Assembly (NCBI RefSeq): GCF_000153725.1
Contig: NZ_DS022276.1
Span: 2,497,690-2,561,689, forward strand
From: Salipiger bermudensis HTCC2601
Lineage (GTDB): Bacteria; Pseudomonadota; Alphaproteobacteria; Rhodobacterales; Rhodobacteraceae
Direction: 5' to 3'
Length of the DNA stretch: 64,000 bases
Part shown: positions 25,253 through 32,675 of the stretch, piece by piece
Layout: each line of letters opens with the position of its first letter
How positions within the stretch are numbered: position 1 is the first letter of the stretch
The notes under the pieces: generated by a model
Seen by the model: only the letters and a program-made list of their open reading frames with translations
What the model was told of the DNA's origin: nothing
Databases searched by the model: none
Position numbers and translations under genes: made by a program

Positions 25253-25703
25253 TGTACTCTTCGTCGGAGACCAGCTCGCCCCAGGTCACGGCGGAGCCGT
25301 CTTCATTGGCTTGGATGGCGTAGTGTGTGACCGAGGTGGTGTCGGTGGCACCGTGCCAGTGATTGACGCCTTCGGGCGCGAAGACCACGTCGCCGGTGCG
25401 CATGATCTGCTTGGGCTGGCCTTCTTCCTGGTACCATCCGGTGCCGGCGGTCACGACGAGATACTGACCGATCGGGTGGGTGTGCCAAGCCGAGCGCGCG
25501 CCGGGCATGAAGGTGACCTCGCCGGCGCTGACATCGTTCATGTTGGGGCCGAAGACCGGCGCCACGAAGACGGTGCCGGTGAAGGTTTCCTCGCTGCCGA
25601 TCTGGCCGCCGCGCTCGAGTCCGGTGGTCTGGGACATCTCCTGCGCGAACGCGGCAGGGGCGGTTGCGAGCACGAGGGCGGCTGCGGTGAGGGTGCGTGT
25701 CAT
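25242..25703 (-). CDS. Exported cupin-domain protein
   Basis: 153 residues with a Sec signal (TLTAAALVLATAPAAFAQE). The cupin motifs are ARSAWHTHPIGQYLVV and EGVNHWHGATDTT. It is first in a two-gene unit with the sugar dehydrogenase gene, whose ATG lies inside its last codons. Two notable promoter elements lie upstream: an 18-bp palindrome (25770-25787) and LysR box 4. Its paralogue at 21250-21645 lacks a signal, so the cluster has a periplasmic and a cytoplasmic version. Confidence 0.9.
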   Translation of the reverse strand: MTRTLTAAALVLATAPAAFAQEMSQTTGLERGGQIGSEETFTGTVFVAPVFGPNMNDVSAGEVTFMPGARSAWHTHPIGQYLVVTAGTGWYQEEGQPKQIMRTGDVVFAPEGVNHWHGATDTTSVTHYAIQANEDGSAVTWGELVSDEEYNGE

Positions 25704-25769
25704 GTCTGGTCGTCTCCGTATGGTTGCGAGAGGCGGCCGGCTGGCCTGGAGCCGGGCAGCACCCGGTCT

Positions 25770-25787
25770 CTTACCTTAGGAGGTAAG
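25770..25787. promoter_or_regulatory. 18-bp perfect palindrome, possible second operator
   Basis: CTTACCT-TAGG-AGGTAAG lies 67 bp upstream of the exported cupin start, between it and LysR box 4. The short-spaced dyad resembles MerR-type operators in form; no MerR gene is in the window. Confidence 0.45.
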
Positions 25788-25827
25788 TGAGGATGGCGAC
25801 AGGATAATGCCGATCAGGCGGTAACGC

Positions 25828-25846
25828 TCATGAGGCCCCCTCATGA
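25828..25846. promoter_or_regulatory. Predicted LysR box, site 4 (upstream of exported cupin)
   Basis: TCATGA-N7-TCATGA, 125 bp before the start at 25703. Confidence 0.6.
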
Positions 25847-25919
25847 GCCGGCGTCGTGAGCCGGAGGCGAGGAGAGGCGCGCCGCAACGCGCGCTGTGCT
25901 AGGATGGTTCCTGCGGGAT

Positions 25920-25938
25920 TGATGATCACCGCTCATGG
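25920..25938. promoter_or_regulatory. Predicted LysR box, site 5 (upstream of the cyclophilin-like gene)
   Basis: TGATGA-N7-TCATGG, 119 bp before the start at 26057. The divergent intergenic region 25704-26056 thus carries two boxes, one facing each transcription unit, and no gene. Confidence 0.58.
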
Positions 25939-26056
25939 GAGGGAGAAATATGCAGGGGCTAAAGATTCTGCGCCGCCCGGTTAGATATCGTCTCATTCAA
26001 GGGGCGGGACCGCCGCCTCACCCGTGCAAGACCGCCTCGCAAGGAGGACGACCGCA

Positions 26057-26410
26057 ATGACGAAGATCACCGTAACCGTCGGAGAAACGCAGCTTCAGGC
26101 CACGCTCGACGACACGCCCGCCGGGCGCGATTTCGCAGCGATGCTGCCGCTGGAGCTGCGCCTCAGCGATTATCACGGCATCGAGAAGGTCGCGGACCTG
26201 CCGCGCAAGCTCGACACCACCGATGCGCCAGCGCGCTATGCCGCCAAGGCTGGCGACATCACGCTCTACGCGCCGTGGGGCAACATGGCGATCTTCTACA
26301 AGCCGTTCCAGGCGGCCAGCGGGCTGGTGCGTCTGGGGGCCTTCGACGGCCCGATCGACGCCCTGCTGCAGGACGGCGCCTTCCCGGCGCGCTTCGCACT
26401 GGCGGACTGA
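26057..26410 (+). CDS. Cyclophilin-like fold protein
   Basis: 117 residues from the ATG at 26057, preceded by AAGGAGG. The sequence ITVTVGETQLQATLDDTPAGRDFAAMLPLELRLSDYHG and the ITLYAPWGNMAIFYKPF segment match the bacterial cyclophilin-like family often found beside aldo-keto reductases and SDRs. It lacks the residues of a proline isomerase active site as far as I can tell, so catalysis is doubtful. It is first of the plus-strand set 26057-28340. Confidence 0.82.
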   Translation: MTKITVTVGETQLQATLDDTPAGRDFAAMLPLELRLSDYHGIEKVADLPRKLDTTDAPARYAAKAGDITLYAPWGNMAIFYKPFQAASGLVRLGAFDGPIDALLQDGAFPARFALAD

Positions 26411-26524
26411 CAGCGCGGCAACATCACGGAACCGATCCCCGGCCCAATGCGCTTTCCCGACCGAAAACGCCAGAGGCCGACCCGCCCAATCTGGGCGCGG
26501 ACAGCAAAGACAAGGAGCTACTCC

Positions 26525-27271
26525 ATGACCGAGAACATCGCAGGAAAAGTCGTCGTCATCACCGGTGCCTCGAGCGGCATGGGCGAAGCCACCGCCCGCT
26601 CGCTGGCCGAGCAGGGCGCCAAGGTGGTGCTGGGCGCGCGCCGGGCCGACCGGCTCGAGAGCATCGTCGCGGACATCAAGGCCGAGGGTGGCGAGGCCAT
26701 CGCCAAGGCCACCGACGTGACCAAGCGCGAAGAGGTGCAGGCGCTGGTCGACACCGCCAAGCAGACCTTCGGCACCGTCGACGTGATCTTCAACAATGCC
26801 GGCCTGATGCCGCTGTCGATGCTGGCGAGCCAGAAGGTCGACGAGTGGGAGCAGATGATCGACGTGAACCTCAAGGGCACGCTCTACGGCATTTCGGCCG
26901 TTCTGCCGATTTTCCAAGAGCAGAAATCCGGCCAGGTGATCAACGTCTCGTCGGTCTACGGGCACAAGACGGTGCCCACGGGCGCAGTCTACTGCGCCAC
27001 CAAGTACGCCGTGCGCTCGCTCTCCGAGGGGCTGCGCCAGGAGGTGAAGGATTACAACGTGCGCGTCGCCGTGCTGTCACCGGGCGCCGTCAACACCGAG
27101 CTGACCAGCCACATCACCGAGGAAGGCACCGGCGACCAGGTTCGTGACTTCGTCAAGCAGATCGCCATCCCGGCCTCGACCATGGCAGACATGGTGAGCT
27201 TCGCGATCTCGCAGCCCGAGAATGTCGACGTGAACGAGATCCTGTTCCGCCCGACCGTCCAGCCCGAGTAA
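26525..27271 (+). CDS. Short-chain dehydrogenase/reductase
   Basis: 248 residues from the ATG at 26525 (AAGGAG nearby). It is a classical SDR: cofactor motif [16 protein letters not shown] in [10 protein letters not shown], catalytic Ser in VINVSSVYG and YxxxK in YCATKYA. ARRADR after the second strand favours NADPH. It is closest in style to YdfG/COG4221 oxidoreductases. The gap to the preceding gene is 114 bp with no promoter dyad seen, so co-transcription from site 5 is likely. Confidence 0.93.
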   Translation: MTENIAGKVVVITGASSGMGEATARSLAEQGAKVVLGARRADRLESIVADIKAEGGEAIAKATDVTKREEVQALVDTAKQTFGTVDVIFNNAGLMPLSMLASQKVDEWEQMIDVNLKGTLYGISAVLPIFQEQKSGQVINVSSVYGHKTVPTGAVYCATKYAVRSLSEGLRQEVKDYNVRVAVLSPGAVNTELTSHITEEGTGDQVRDFVKQIAIPASTMADMVSFAISQPENVDVNEILFRPTVQPE

Positions 27272-27305
27272 CCCGGCCTTCACCGGCCTGTTTCACCGCC
27301 CGCCC

Positions 27306-27324
27306 GGGCGCCTTCGCGGCGCCC
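27306..27324 (+). terminator. GC hairpin between SDR and hydrolase genes
   Basis: The stem GGGCGCC / GGCGCCC with loop TTCGC is followed by a C-run then TTTCC. It is a weak or partial terminator at best. Confidence 0.4.
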
Positions 27325-27389
27325 CCCCCTTTCCTGCGGCCTGGGCCTAGCCGGGGCCGCCCCCAAGATCATATCCAAGGATTCAAGAC

Positions 27390-28340
27390 ATGCCTGCCAA
27401 CGACTACATCTTCGAGCTTTCTGAAAACGTCACTCGCACCCCGGTCTCGTTCGAGACCCGCTATGGTCTCGGCCTTTCCGCCGACCTCTACCGCCCGGCG
27501 GATTTCGACGAGAGCAAGCAGTACCCGGCGCTCATCGTCGGCGCGCCCTATGGCGGCGTCAAGGAGCAGGGCCCCGGCATCTATGCCAATGAACTGGCCC
27601 AGAAGGGTTATGTCGTGCTCACTTTCGATCCGGCCTATAACGGTGCCTCGGAAGGCTACCCGCATCACCTCTCCTCGCCCGACCAGATGGTCGAGGACTT
27701 CATGGCCGGCGTCGACTTCCTCGGCACCCGCCCCTTCGTCTCGCGCGAGAAGATCGGCGCGATCGGCATCTGCGGCTCGGGCGGCTTCGCGCTGTCGGCG
27801 GCCAAGGTCGACCCGCGCATCAAGGCCGTGGCCACCGTCTCGATGTACGACATCAGCCGGATGCAGAAGAACGGCATGAACGACAGCATGAGCGATGAAG
27901 ATCGCCTTGCCACGCTCAAGACCCTCGCCGAACAGCGCTGGGCGGATTTCGAGACCGGCGAGCCGGCGCTCACCGGTCGCGGCGCGCCGCTCGAGTGGGA
28001 TGCCGAGGCGAACCCTGTGGGTGCGGAATTCGGCTCGTTCTACTCGCGTCCGCGTGGCTATCACCCGCGCTCGATCACGCAGTTCACCATGACCTCCACG
28101 CCGAGCTGGATGAACTTTGCGCTGCTGCAGGACCTCGACTGGCTCGCGGGCCGTCCGATCCTGCTGGTTGCCGGCGACGAGGCGCACTCGCTGTATTTCT
28201 CGGAAGACGTCTACAAGGACGCGCCCGAGCCGAAGGAACTCTACCTCGTCGAGGGCTCGAACCACGTCGATCTCTACGACAAGGTCGAGAAGATTCCCTT
28301 CGCCAAGATCGAGAGCTTCTTCGCCGACGCGCTGAAGTAA
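27390..28340 (+). CDS. Alpha/beta hydrolase (YcjY/dienelactone hydrolase-like)
   Basis: 316 residues. The nucleophile elbow reads IGICGSGGFAL; either the Cys (as in dienelactone hydrolase) or the Ser could be the nucleophile. The C-terminal half offers LLVAGDEAHS (acid region) and EGSNHVDLYD (His). No signal peptide is present. It closes the plus-strand set and is followed by a strong terminator. The substrate is unknown. Confidence 0.9.
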   Translation: MPANDYIFELSENVTRTPVSFETRYGLGLSADLYRPADFDESKQYPALIVGAPYGGVKEQGPGIYANELAQKGYVVLTFDPAYNGASEGYPHHLSSPDQMVEDFMAGVDFLGTRPFVSREKIGAIGICGSGGFALSAAKVDPRIKAVATVSMYDISRMQKNGMNDSMSDEDRLATLKTLAEQRWADFETGEPALTGRGAPLEWDAEANPVGAEFGSFYSRPRGYHPRSITQFTMTSTPSWMNFALLQDLDWLAGRPILLVAGDEAHSLYFSEDVYKDAPEPKELYLVEGSNHVDLYDKVEKIPFAKIESFFADALK

Positions 28341-28359
28341 ACGCGTTCGTGTGAAAGCT

Positions 28360-28393
28360 GGGCCCCGTCACCTTTGCGTGGCGGGGCCCTTTT
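28360..28393 (+). terminator. Rho-independent terminator between hydrolase and LysR
   Basis: GGGCCCCG (28360-28367) pairs with CGGGGCCC (28382-28389), with a CAC/GTG inner stem, and TTTT follows. It lies between convergent genes. Confidence 0.85.
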
Positions 28394-28397
28394 CGCG

Positions 28398-29288
28398 TCA
28401 GGGCCGGCGCGGCAAACCGTGCTCGCCGCAGAGCTCTGCCAGCACCGCGTGCAGCCGGGCGATGATTTCCTCGCGGGGCGAGACGGTGCGCTCGACGAGG
28501 CCGATCTGACGCTTGATCTGCGGGCGCCCGAAGGGCAGCCGCAGCAGGTTGAGGTCCTCGGGCTCCTGAAGGGCCTTGTGCGGTACGACCGAGATGCCGA
28601 GCCCTTGCCGCACGCAGGTGACGATGGCGCCGATGGTGTCGATCTCGGCGATGTCCTGCGTCACCACGCCAAGGCGCGAGATCTCGGTATCGATCAGGTT
28701 GGCCAGCGGCACCGCGCTGCGGAAGCGCACGTAGGGCAGGGTGCGCATCAGGGCCATCGGCTCGCGCGCCCGCGTGCCCGGCGGCGCGATCAGCCAGAGC
28801 GGCTCGCGCAGGAACGGACTCCAGCGCAGCGCCTGCGGAAAGCCCACATGCTCGGCGACCACCGCCGCGTCGAGCCGCCCCGCCGCCACGTCTGCAATCA
28901 GGGTGGCGGAAAGCGACACCCGCAGGCTCGTCTTCAGCGCCGGATATTGCTGGCGCATCTGCACGATGGCCTGCGGCAGCAGATTGAGCGCGCTCGACCG
29001 CACCGACCCCAGCATCAGCGTACCCGAGATCTGGTCGCCGCGCAGCGCCGCCTTGGTGTCCTCTTCGCGGCGCAGGATGTCCTTGGCCATCTCGAGCACC
29101 TGCAAACCTTGCGGCGTGAGCTTCGGCGGTCGCGCGCTGCGGTCGAAGAGCTGTATCCCAAGCTCTTGTTCCAGCGCCTGAATTTGCTGGCTCACCGCCG
29201 AGGGTGTCAGCCGCACAACATCCGCCGCATGGGCAAAGGTGCCATGGGTGTCGATGGCGATCAGGGTCTTGAGCTGACGGGTGTCCAT
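28398..29288 (-). CDS. LysR-type regulator of the hydroxy-acid transport operon
   Basis: 296 residues. The winged helix is GTFAHAADVVRLTPSAVSQQIQALEQELG; the effector-domain end is GLGISVVPHKALQEPEDLNLLRLP. It diverges from the 29477-38043 operon, the usual arrangement for a LysR gene and its target. A T-N11-A dyad lies 23 bp upstream of its start. The effector is probably a substrate or intermediate of that operon. Confidence 0.92.
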   Translation of the reverse strand: MDTRQLKTLIAIDTHGTFAHAADVVRLTPSAVSQQIQALEQELGIQLFDRSARPPKLTPQGLQVLEMAKDILRREEDTKAALRGDQISGTLMLGSVRSSALNLLPQAIVQMRQQYPALKTSLRVSLSATLIADVAAGRLDAAVVAEHVGFPQALRWSPFLREPLWLIAPPGTRAREPMALMRTLPYVRFRSAVPLANLIDTEISRLGVVTQDIAEIDTIGAIVTCVRQGLGISVVPHKALQEPEDLNLLRLPFGRPQIKRQIGLVERTVSPREEIIARLHAVLAELCGEHGLPRRP

Positions 29289-29310
29289 GTGAAGATCCAG
29301 TTTTTCTTAA

Positions 29311-29323
29311 TCTGATAACCAGA
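29311..29323. promoter_or_regulatory. Predicted LysR box in the divergent promoter region
   Basis: AAT-CTGATAACCAG-AATT is a near-symmetric T-N11-A element in an AT-rich patch of the 29289-29476 intergenic region. Confidence 0.5.
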
Positions 29324-29436
29324 ATTACGCGCTGTCGTGAAGCAAAAGTTTTCGATATCACATTTCGACAGGAGGAATGCCGCACCCCGCTGGGAGGCTG
29401 GGCGCGTGCTTCACAGACACAGAATGATCAAAACCA

Positions 29437-29460
29437 GCGTCCCGCCGTCTTTCGGGACGC
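29437..29460 (+). other. Leader hairpin before the hydroxyacid dehydrogenase
   Basis: GCGTCCCG pairs with CGGGACGC around an 8-base loop and ends four bases before the likely ribosome site (AGGAG). It could modulate translation of the operon's first gene. Confidence 0.45.
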
Positions 29461-29476
29461 GCAGGAGACATGCGCG

Positions 29477-30484
29477 ATGAGCAAGACCATCCTCGTAACG
29501 GGCCCCGATCTCGATCCCGCGGCAGTGGCGCTGGCGACGGAGCATGGCTTCGATCTCGTTCACACCCCCGCCTATGCCGAGAGCGCGGTGATCTCCGAGC
29601 ATCTCGAAGCCTGCAAGGCGGTGGGCATCGTCTCGCGCATGGGTCGCATCGACGCCGACGTGATGGATGCGGCGCCGCAGCTCAAGGTGATCTCGAAGCA
29701 TGGTGTGGGGGTCGACAATATCGACCTCACCGCCGCCGCCGAGCGCGGCATCCCGGTGCTGGTGGCCACGGGCGCCAACGCGGTCTCGGTGGCCGAGCAC
29801 GCCATCGCGCTGATGCTGGCGGCGGTGAAACGGGTGCTGCCGCTGGATGCCGGGCTGCGCGCCGGGCGCTGGGAAAAGCCCGGCTTTGCCGGCCGCGAGC
29901 TCGACGGCGCGATCATGGGCCTGATGGGCATGGGCGCCATCGCGCAGGCGACCGGGCGCATGGCGAAGGGTCTGGGCCTGAAGCTGGTGGGCTTCGACCC
30001 CTACGCGCCGGACAGCGTCTTCGAAGAGCTCGGCGCCGTGCGCTGCGACAGCGTCGATGCGCTGCTGGCGCAGTCGGACGTGCTTAGCCTGCACTGCCCG
30101 CTGACGCCGGAAACCCGCGAGATGCTCAATGCCGAGAGCATCGCCCGGATGCCCAAGGGCGCCTACGTGGTCAACACCGCCCGTGGCGGCCTGATCAATG
30201 AGCCGGCGCTGGTGGCCGCGATCCGCAGCGGGCAGCTGGCCGGGGCAGGGCTCGACACCTTCGCCTCCGAGCCACCCGCCGCCGACCATATCTTCTTTGA
30301 CGAGCCCGCCATCGTCCTCACCCCGCATATCGGCGGCGTCACCCGCGAGGCCGGTGCCCGCGTCGGCGTCGAGGCGGTGCGCGGCATCATCCAGATCGTC
30401 GAGGGGCAGGAGGTGCCGCAGACGCGCATCGCCAACCGCAAGCTGCTGGCTGCGGCCCCGACGCTTGAAAACGTGGAGAAATGA
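29477..30484 (+). CDS. D-2-hydroxyacid dehydrogenase (phosphoglycerate dehydrogenase-like)
   Basis: 335 residues. The NAD-binding motif is GLMGMGAIAQATG (from about residue 141). Catalytic Arg in NTARGGLINEPAL and His in TPHIGGVTREAG are present, with the Glu between them (FASEPPAADHIFF). There is no C-terminal ACT regulatory domain, unlike biosynthetic SerA, so a catabolic role fits better. It overlaps the RraA-like gene (ATGA). It probably oxidises or reduces a 2-hydroxy/2-oxo acid brought in by the operon's transporters. Confidence 0.92.
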   Translation: MSKTILVTGPDLDPAAVALATEHGFDLVHTPAYAESAVISEHLEACKAVGIVSRMGRIDADVMDAAPQLKVISKHGVGVDNIDLTAAAERGIPVLVATGANAVSVAEHAIALMLAAVKRVLPLDAGLRAGRWEKPGFAGRELDGAIMGLMGMGAIAQATGRMAKGLGLKLVGFDPYAPDSVFEELGAVRCDSVDALLAQSDVLSLHCPLTPETREMLNAESIARMPKGAYVVNTARGGLINEPALVAAIRSGQLAGAGLDTFASEPPAADHIFFDEPAIVLTPHIGGVTREAGARVGVEAVRGIIQIVEGQEVPQTRIANRKLLAAAPTLENVEK

Positions 30485-31167
30485 ACATGACCATCGGTTT
30501 CCGGATCCTGAACCGCGAGCGCACCGCTTCCAAGGAGCTGGTCGACGCCTTCGCCAAGCTGCCGGTGGCGAATGTCTCGGACAGCATGTCGCGCATGACC
30601 GCGGCCGGCCCGACCCTGCGCCCGATGCATGCCTCGGGCGGCATGGCCGGCGTGGCGCTGACCGTGAAGGCGCGCCCGGGTGACAACCTGATGCTGCACA
30701 AGGCCATCGACATGGCGGTGCCCGGCGACGTGATCGTCGTCGATGCGGGTGGCGATCTGGCCAACGCGCTGATGGGCGAGCTGATGCTGGCCTACGCGAT
30801 CAAGAAGGGCGTGGTGGGCTTCGTGCTGAACGGCGCGATCCGCGACGCGGACAACTTCATCGAGACCAATCTGCCGACCTTTGCCGCGGGCATCACCCAT
30901 CGCGGCCCCTACAAGGACGGCCCCGGCGAGATCAACGTGCCGATCGCCATCGACGGCATGGTGATCCACCCCGGCGACATCATGATCGGCGACAGTGACG
31001 GCGTGCTTTGCGTGCCGATCGACGAGGCAGAGGATATCCTCGCCCGTACGGAGGCGAAATCCGACGCCGAGATCAAGCAGATGGCGGCCATCGAGGCCGG
31101 CACCAACGACCGCAGCTGGGTCGACCGCGCGCTCAAGGAGCGTGGTTGTACCTTTCCGGCGGACTGA
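30481..31167 (+). CDS. RraA-like / 4-hydroxy-4-methyl-2-oxoglutarate aldolase-family protein
   Basis: 228 residues. The family core is present: VIVVDAGGDLANALMGELM, then KKGVVGFVLNGAIRDAD with the conserved Arg-Asp pair, and VIHPGDIMIGDSDGV. Family members either cleave oxo-acids to pyruvate (HMG/CHA aldolase, metal-dependent) or act as RraA. The catabolic neighbours favour an aldolase or oxaloacetate-decarboxylase role. It overlaps the dehydrogenase by 4 bp; the binding-protein gene follows 30 bp later. Confidence 0.85.
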   Translation: MNMTIGFRILNRERTASKELVDAFAKLPVANVSDSMSRMTAAGPTLRPMHASGGMAGVALTVKARPGDNLMLHKAIDMAVPGDVIVVDAGGDLANALMGELMLAYAIKKGVVGFVLNGAIRDADNFIETNLPTFAAGITHRGPYKDGPGEINVPIAIDGMVIHPGDIMIGDSDGVLCVPIDEAEDILARTEAKSDAEIKQMAAIEAGTNDRSWVDRALKERGCTFPAD

Positions 31168-31197
31168 ATGACAAGCGTGTAAAGAGGAGGAGAACAC

Positions 31198-32154
31198 ATG
31201 CTCAAGCTCATCAAATCGGCGACCATCGCCGGCACCATGGCCCTGGTGGCGGGCGCGGCCTTTGCGCAGGACTACCCGAGCAAGCCGATCGAGGTGATCG
31301 TCGGCTATTCCGCGGGCGGCGGCACCGACGTGATGGCCCGCACCGCGGCGCCCTTCATCGAGAAGTATCTCGGCGACGGTTCCAGCCTCGTGGTCAAGAA
31401 CATGCCCGGCGCCAGCGGCCAGATCGGTGTCACCGAGGCGGCCACTGCCGATGCCGACGGCTACACGCTCGGCACCTTCAACCTGCCGGGCATGATGGCG
31501 CGGACCATCGACCGTGAAGCCGCCTATGACCGCGACAGCTTCACCTATCTCGCCAACGTGGTGAACGACCCCAACGTGATCGTCACCACCAAGGGCGGCG
31601 GGCTCGACAGCATCGACAAGCTGGTGGAAGAGGCCAAGGCCAACCCCGGCGCGGTGACCGTCGGCATGTCGAGCCTCGGCGGTGACGACCACTTCATGCT
31701 GATCAAGCTGCAGGAACTGACCGGCGCCGAGTTCACCATCGTGCCGTTCAAGGGGTCGGCCCCGGCGCGCACCGCGCTGATGGGCGGCCACGTGGCGATG
31801 GGCATCCTGAACATCTCGGAAGTGGCCGAGTTCCAGGAAGAGCTCAACGTGCTGGGCGTCGCCACCGAGGAGCGCTCGGACTTCGCACCGGACCTCGCGA
31901 CCTTCAAGGAACAGGGCTACGACCTGATCAATGGCTCGATGCGCGGCTTCATCGCACCGGCGGGCCTGCCCGAGGATGTCCGGGCCAAGCTGCTCGACGC
32001 CTTCGCGCAACTCGAGACCGACGAGGAGTTCCTCGCCGCGATGAAGGCCACCGCGAACCCGGTCGAAGTCGTCACCGGCGACGATTTCAAGACGCTGACC
32101 AGCGATCTCTACGACCTCGCCAAGAGTGTGTGGGAAACCACGCCCTGGAACTGA
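31198..32154 (+). CDS. tctC: Tripartite tricarboxylate transporter binding protein, TctC family
   Basis: 318 residues with a Sec signal ending AGAAFAQD. Typical TctC/Bug opening: YPSKPIEVIVGYSAGGGTDVMAR, then VVKNMPGASGQIGVTEAA. The periplasmic protein captures a carboxylate and delivers it to TctAB encoded next. Strong ribosome site GAGGAGG. Confidence 0.93.
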   Translation: MLKLIKSATIAGTMALVAGAAFAQDYPSKPIEVIVGYSAGGGTDVMARTAAPFIEKYLGDGSSLVVKNMPGASGQIGVTEAATADADGYTLGTFNLPGMMARTIDREAAYDRDSFTYLANVVNDPNVIVTTKGGGLDSIDKLVEEAKANPGAVTVGMSSLGGDDHFMLIKLQELTGAEFTIVPFKGSAPARTALMGGHVAMGILNISEVAEFQEELNVLGVATEERSDFAPDLATFKEQGYDLINGSMRGFIAPAGLPEDVRAKLLDAFAQLETDEEFLAAMKATANPVEVVTGDDFKTLTSDLYDLAKSVWETTPWN

Positions 32155-32218
32155 GGCTGTCCGGCGCGGGGGCCCACCCCCCGCGCCACCCTTTCCCCCT
32201 GATCCCGGAGCCAGTGCC

Positions 32219-32668
32219 ATGTCCAATCGCCTGACCCGTCCCGAGACCCTTACGGCGCTCGGCATCGTCGTGGTCGCCGCGGGTTTTCTCGTTCCCGCCG
32301 CCGCGCTGCGGCCGATCTCGGCCCTGCTGCCCGTCGCCATGCTGATCGGCCTGATCGTCCTGTCGGTGGTGCTGCTGATCTCCGACCAGCGCAAGGCCGC
32401 CGCCGGAGAGGCCGCGCAGCCGATGACCAAGTCGCCCAAGCGCGTCTTCGGTGCCTTCGCCCTGATCGTGGCCTATGCCCTGGCCGCCGATTTCATCGGC
32501 TTCTACGTCAGCACCGTCGTCGCGGTGCCGCTGACCGCCTTCCTGTTCGGTTTCCGCAACCCGCTGGGCCTCGCCCTTGCCACGGTGATCGTGGTGGGCG
32601 CGATCTGGTTGATCTTCGATTTCGGCATGTCGCAGGATTTCCCTGCCGGCCGCCTCTGGGCCGCGTGA
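32219..32668 (+). CDS. tctB: Small membrane subunit TctB
   Basis: 149 residues from the ATG at 32219; the open frame upstream crosses the intergenic spacer. It has four hydrophobic spans in two pairs separated by a polar linker (SDQRKAAAGEAAQPMTKSPKR), as in TctB. It ends with FDFGMSQDFPAGRLW, a typical TctB tail. The TctA gene starts 7 bp downstream. Confidence 0.88.
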   Translation: MSNRLTRPETLTALGIVVVAAGFLVPAAALRPISALLPVAMLIGLIVLSVVLLISDQRKAAAGEAAQPMTKSPKRVFGAFALIVAYALAADFIGFYVSTVVAVPLTAFLFGFRNPLGLALATVIVVGAIWLIFDFGMSQDFPAGRLWAA

Positions 32669-32675
32669 GGGCACC

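Noticed and set aside
30163-32439. A 758-residue open frame on the minus strand
   Set aside because: It lies opposite intact RraA-, TctC- and TctB-type genes and has shadow-frame composition.
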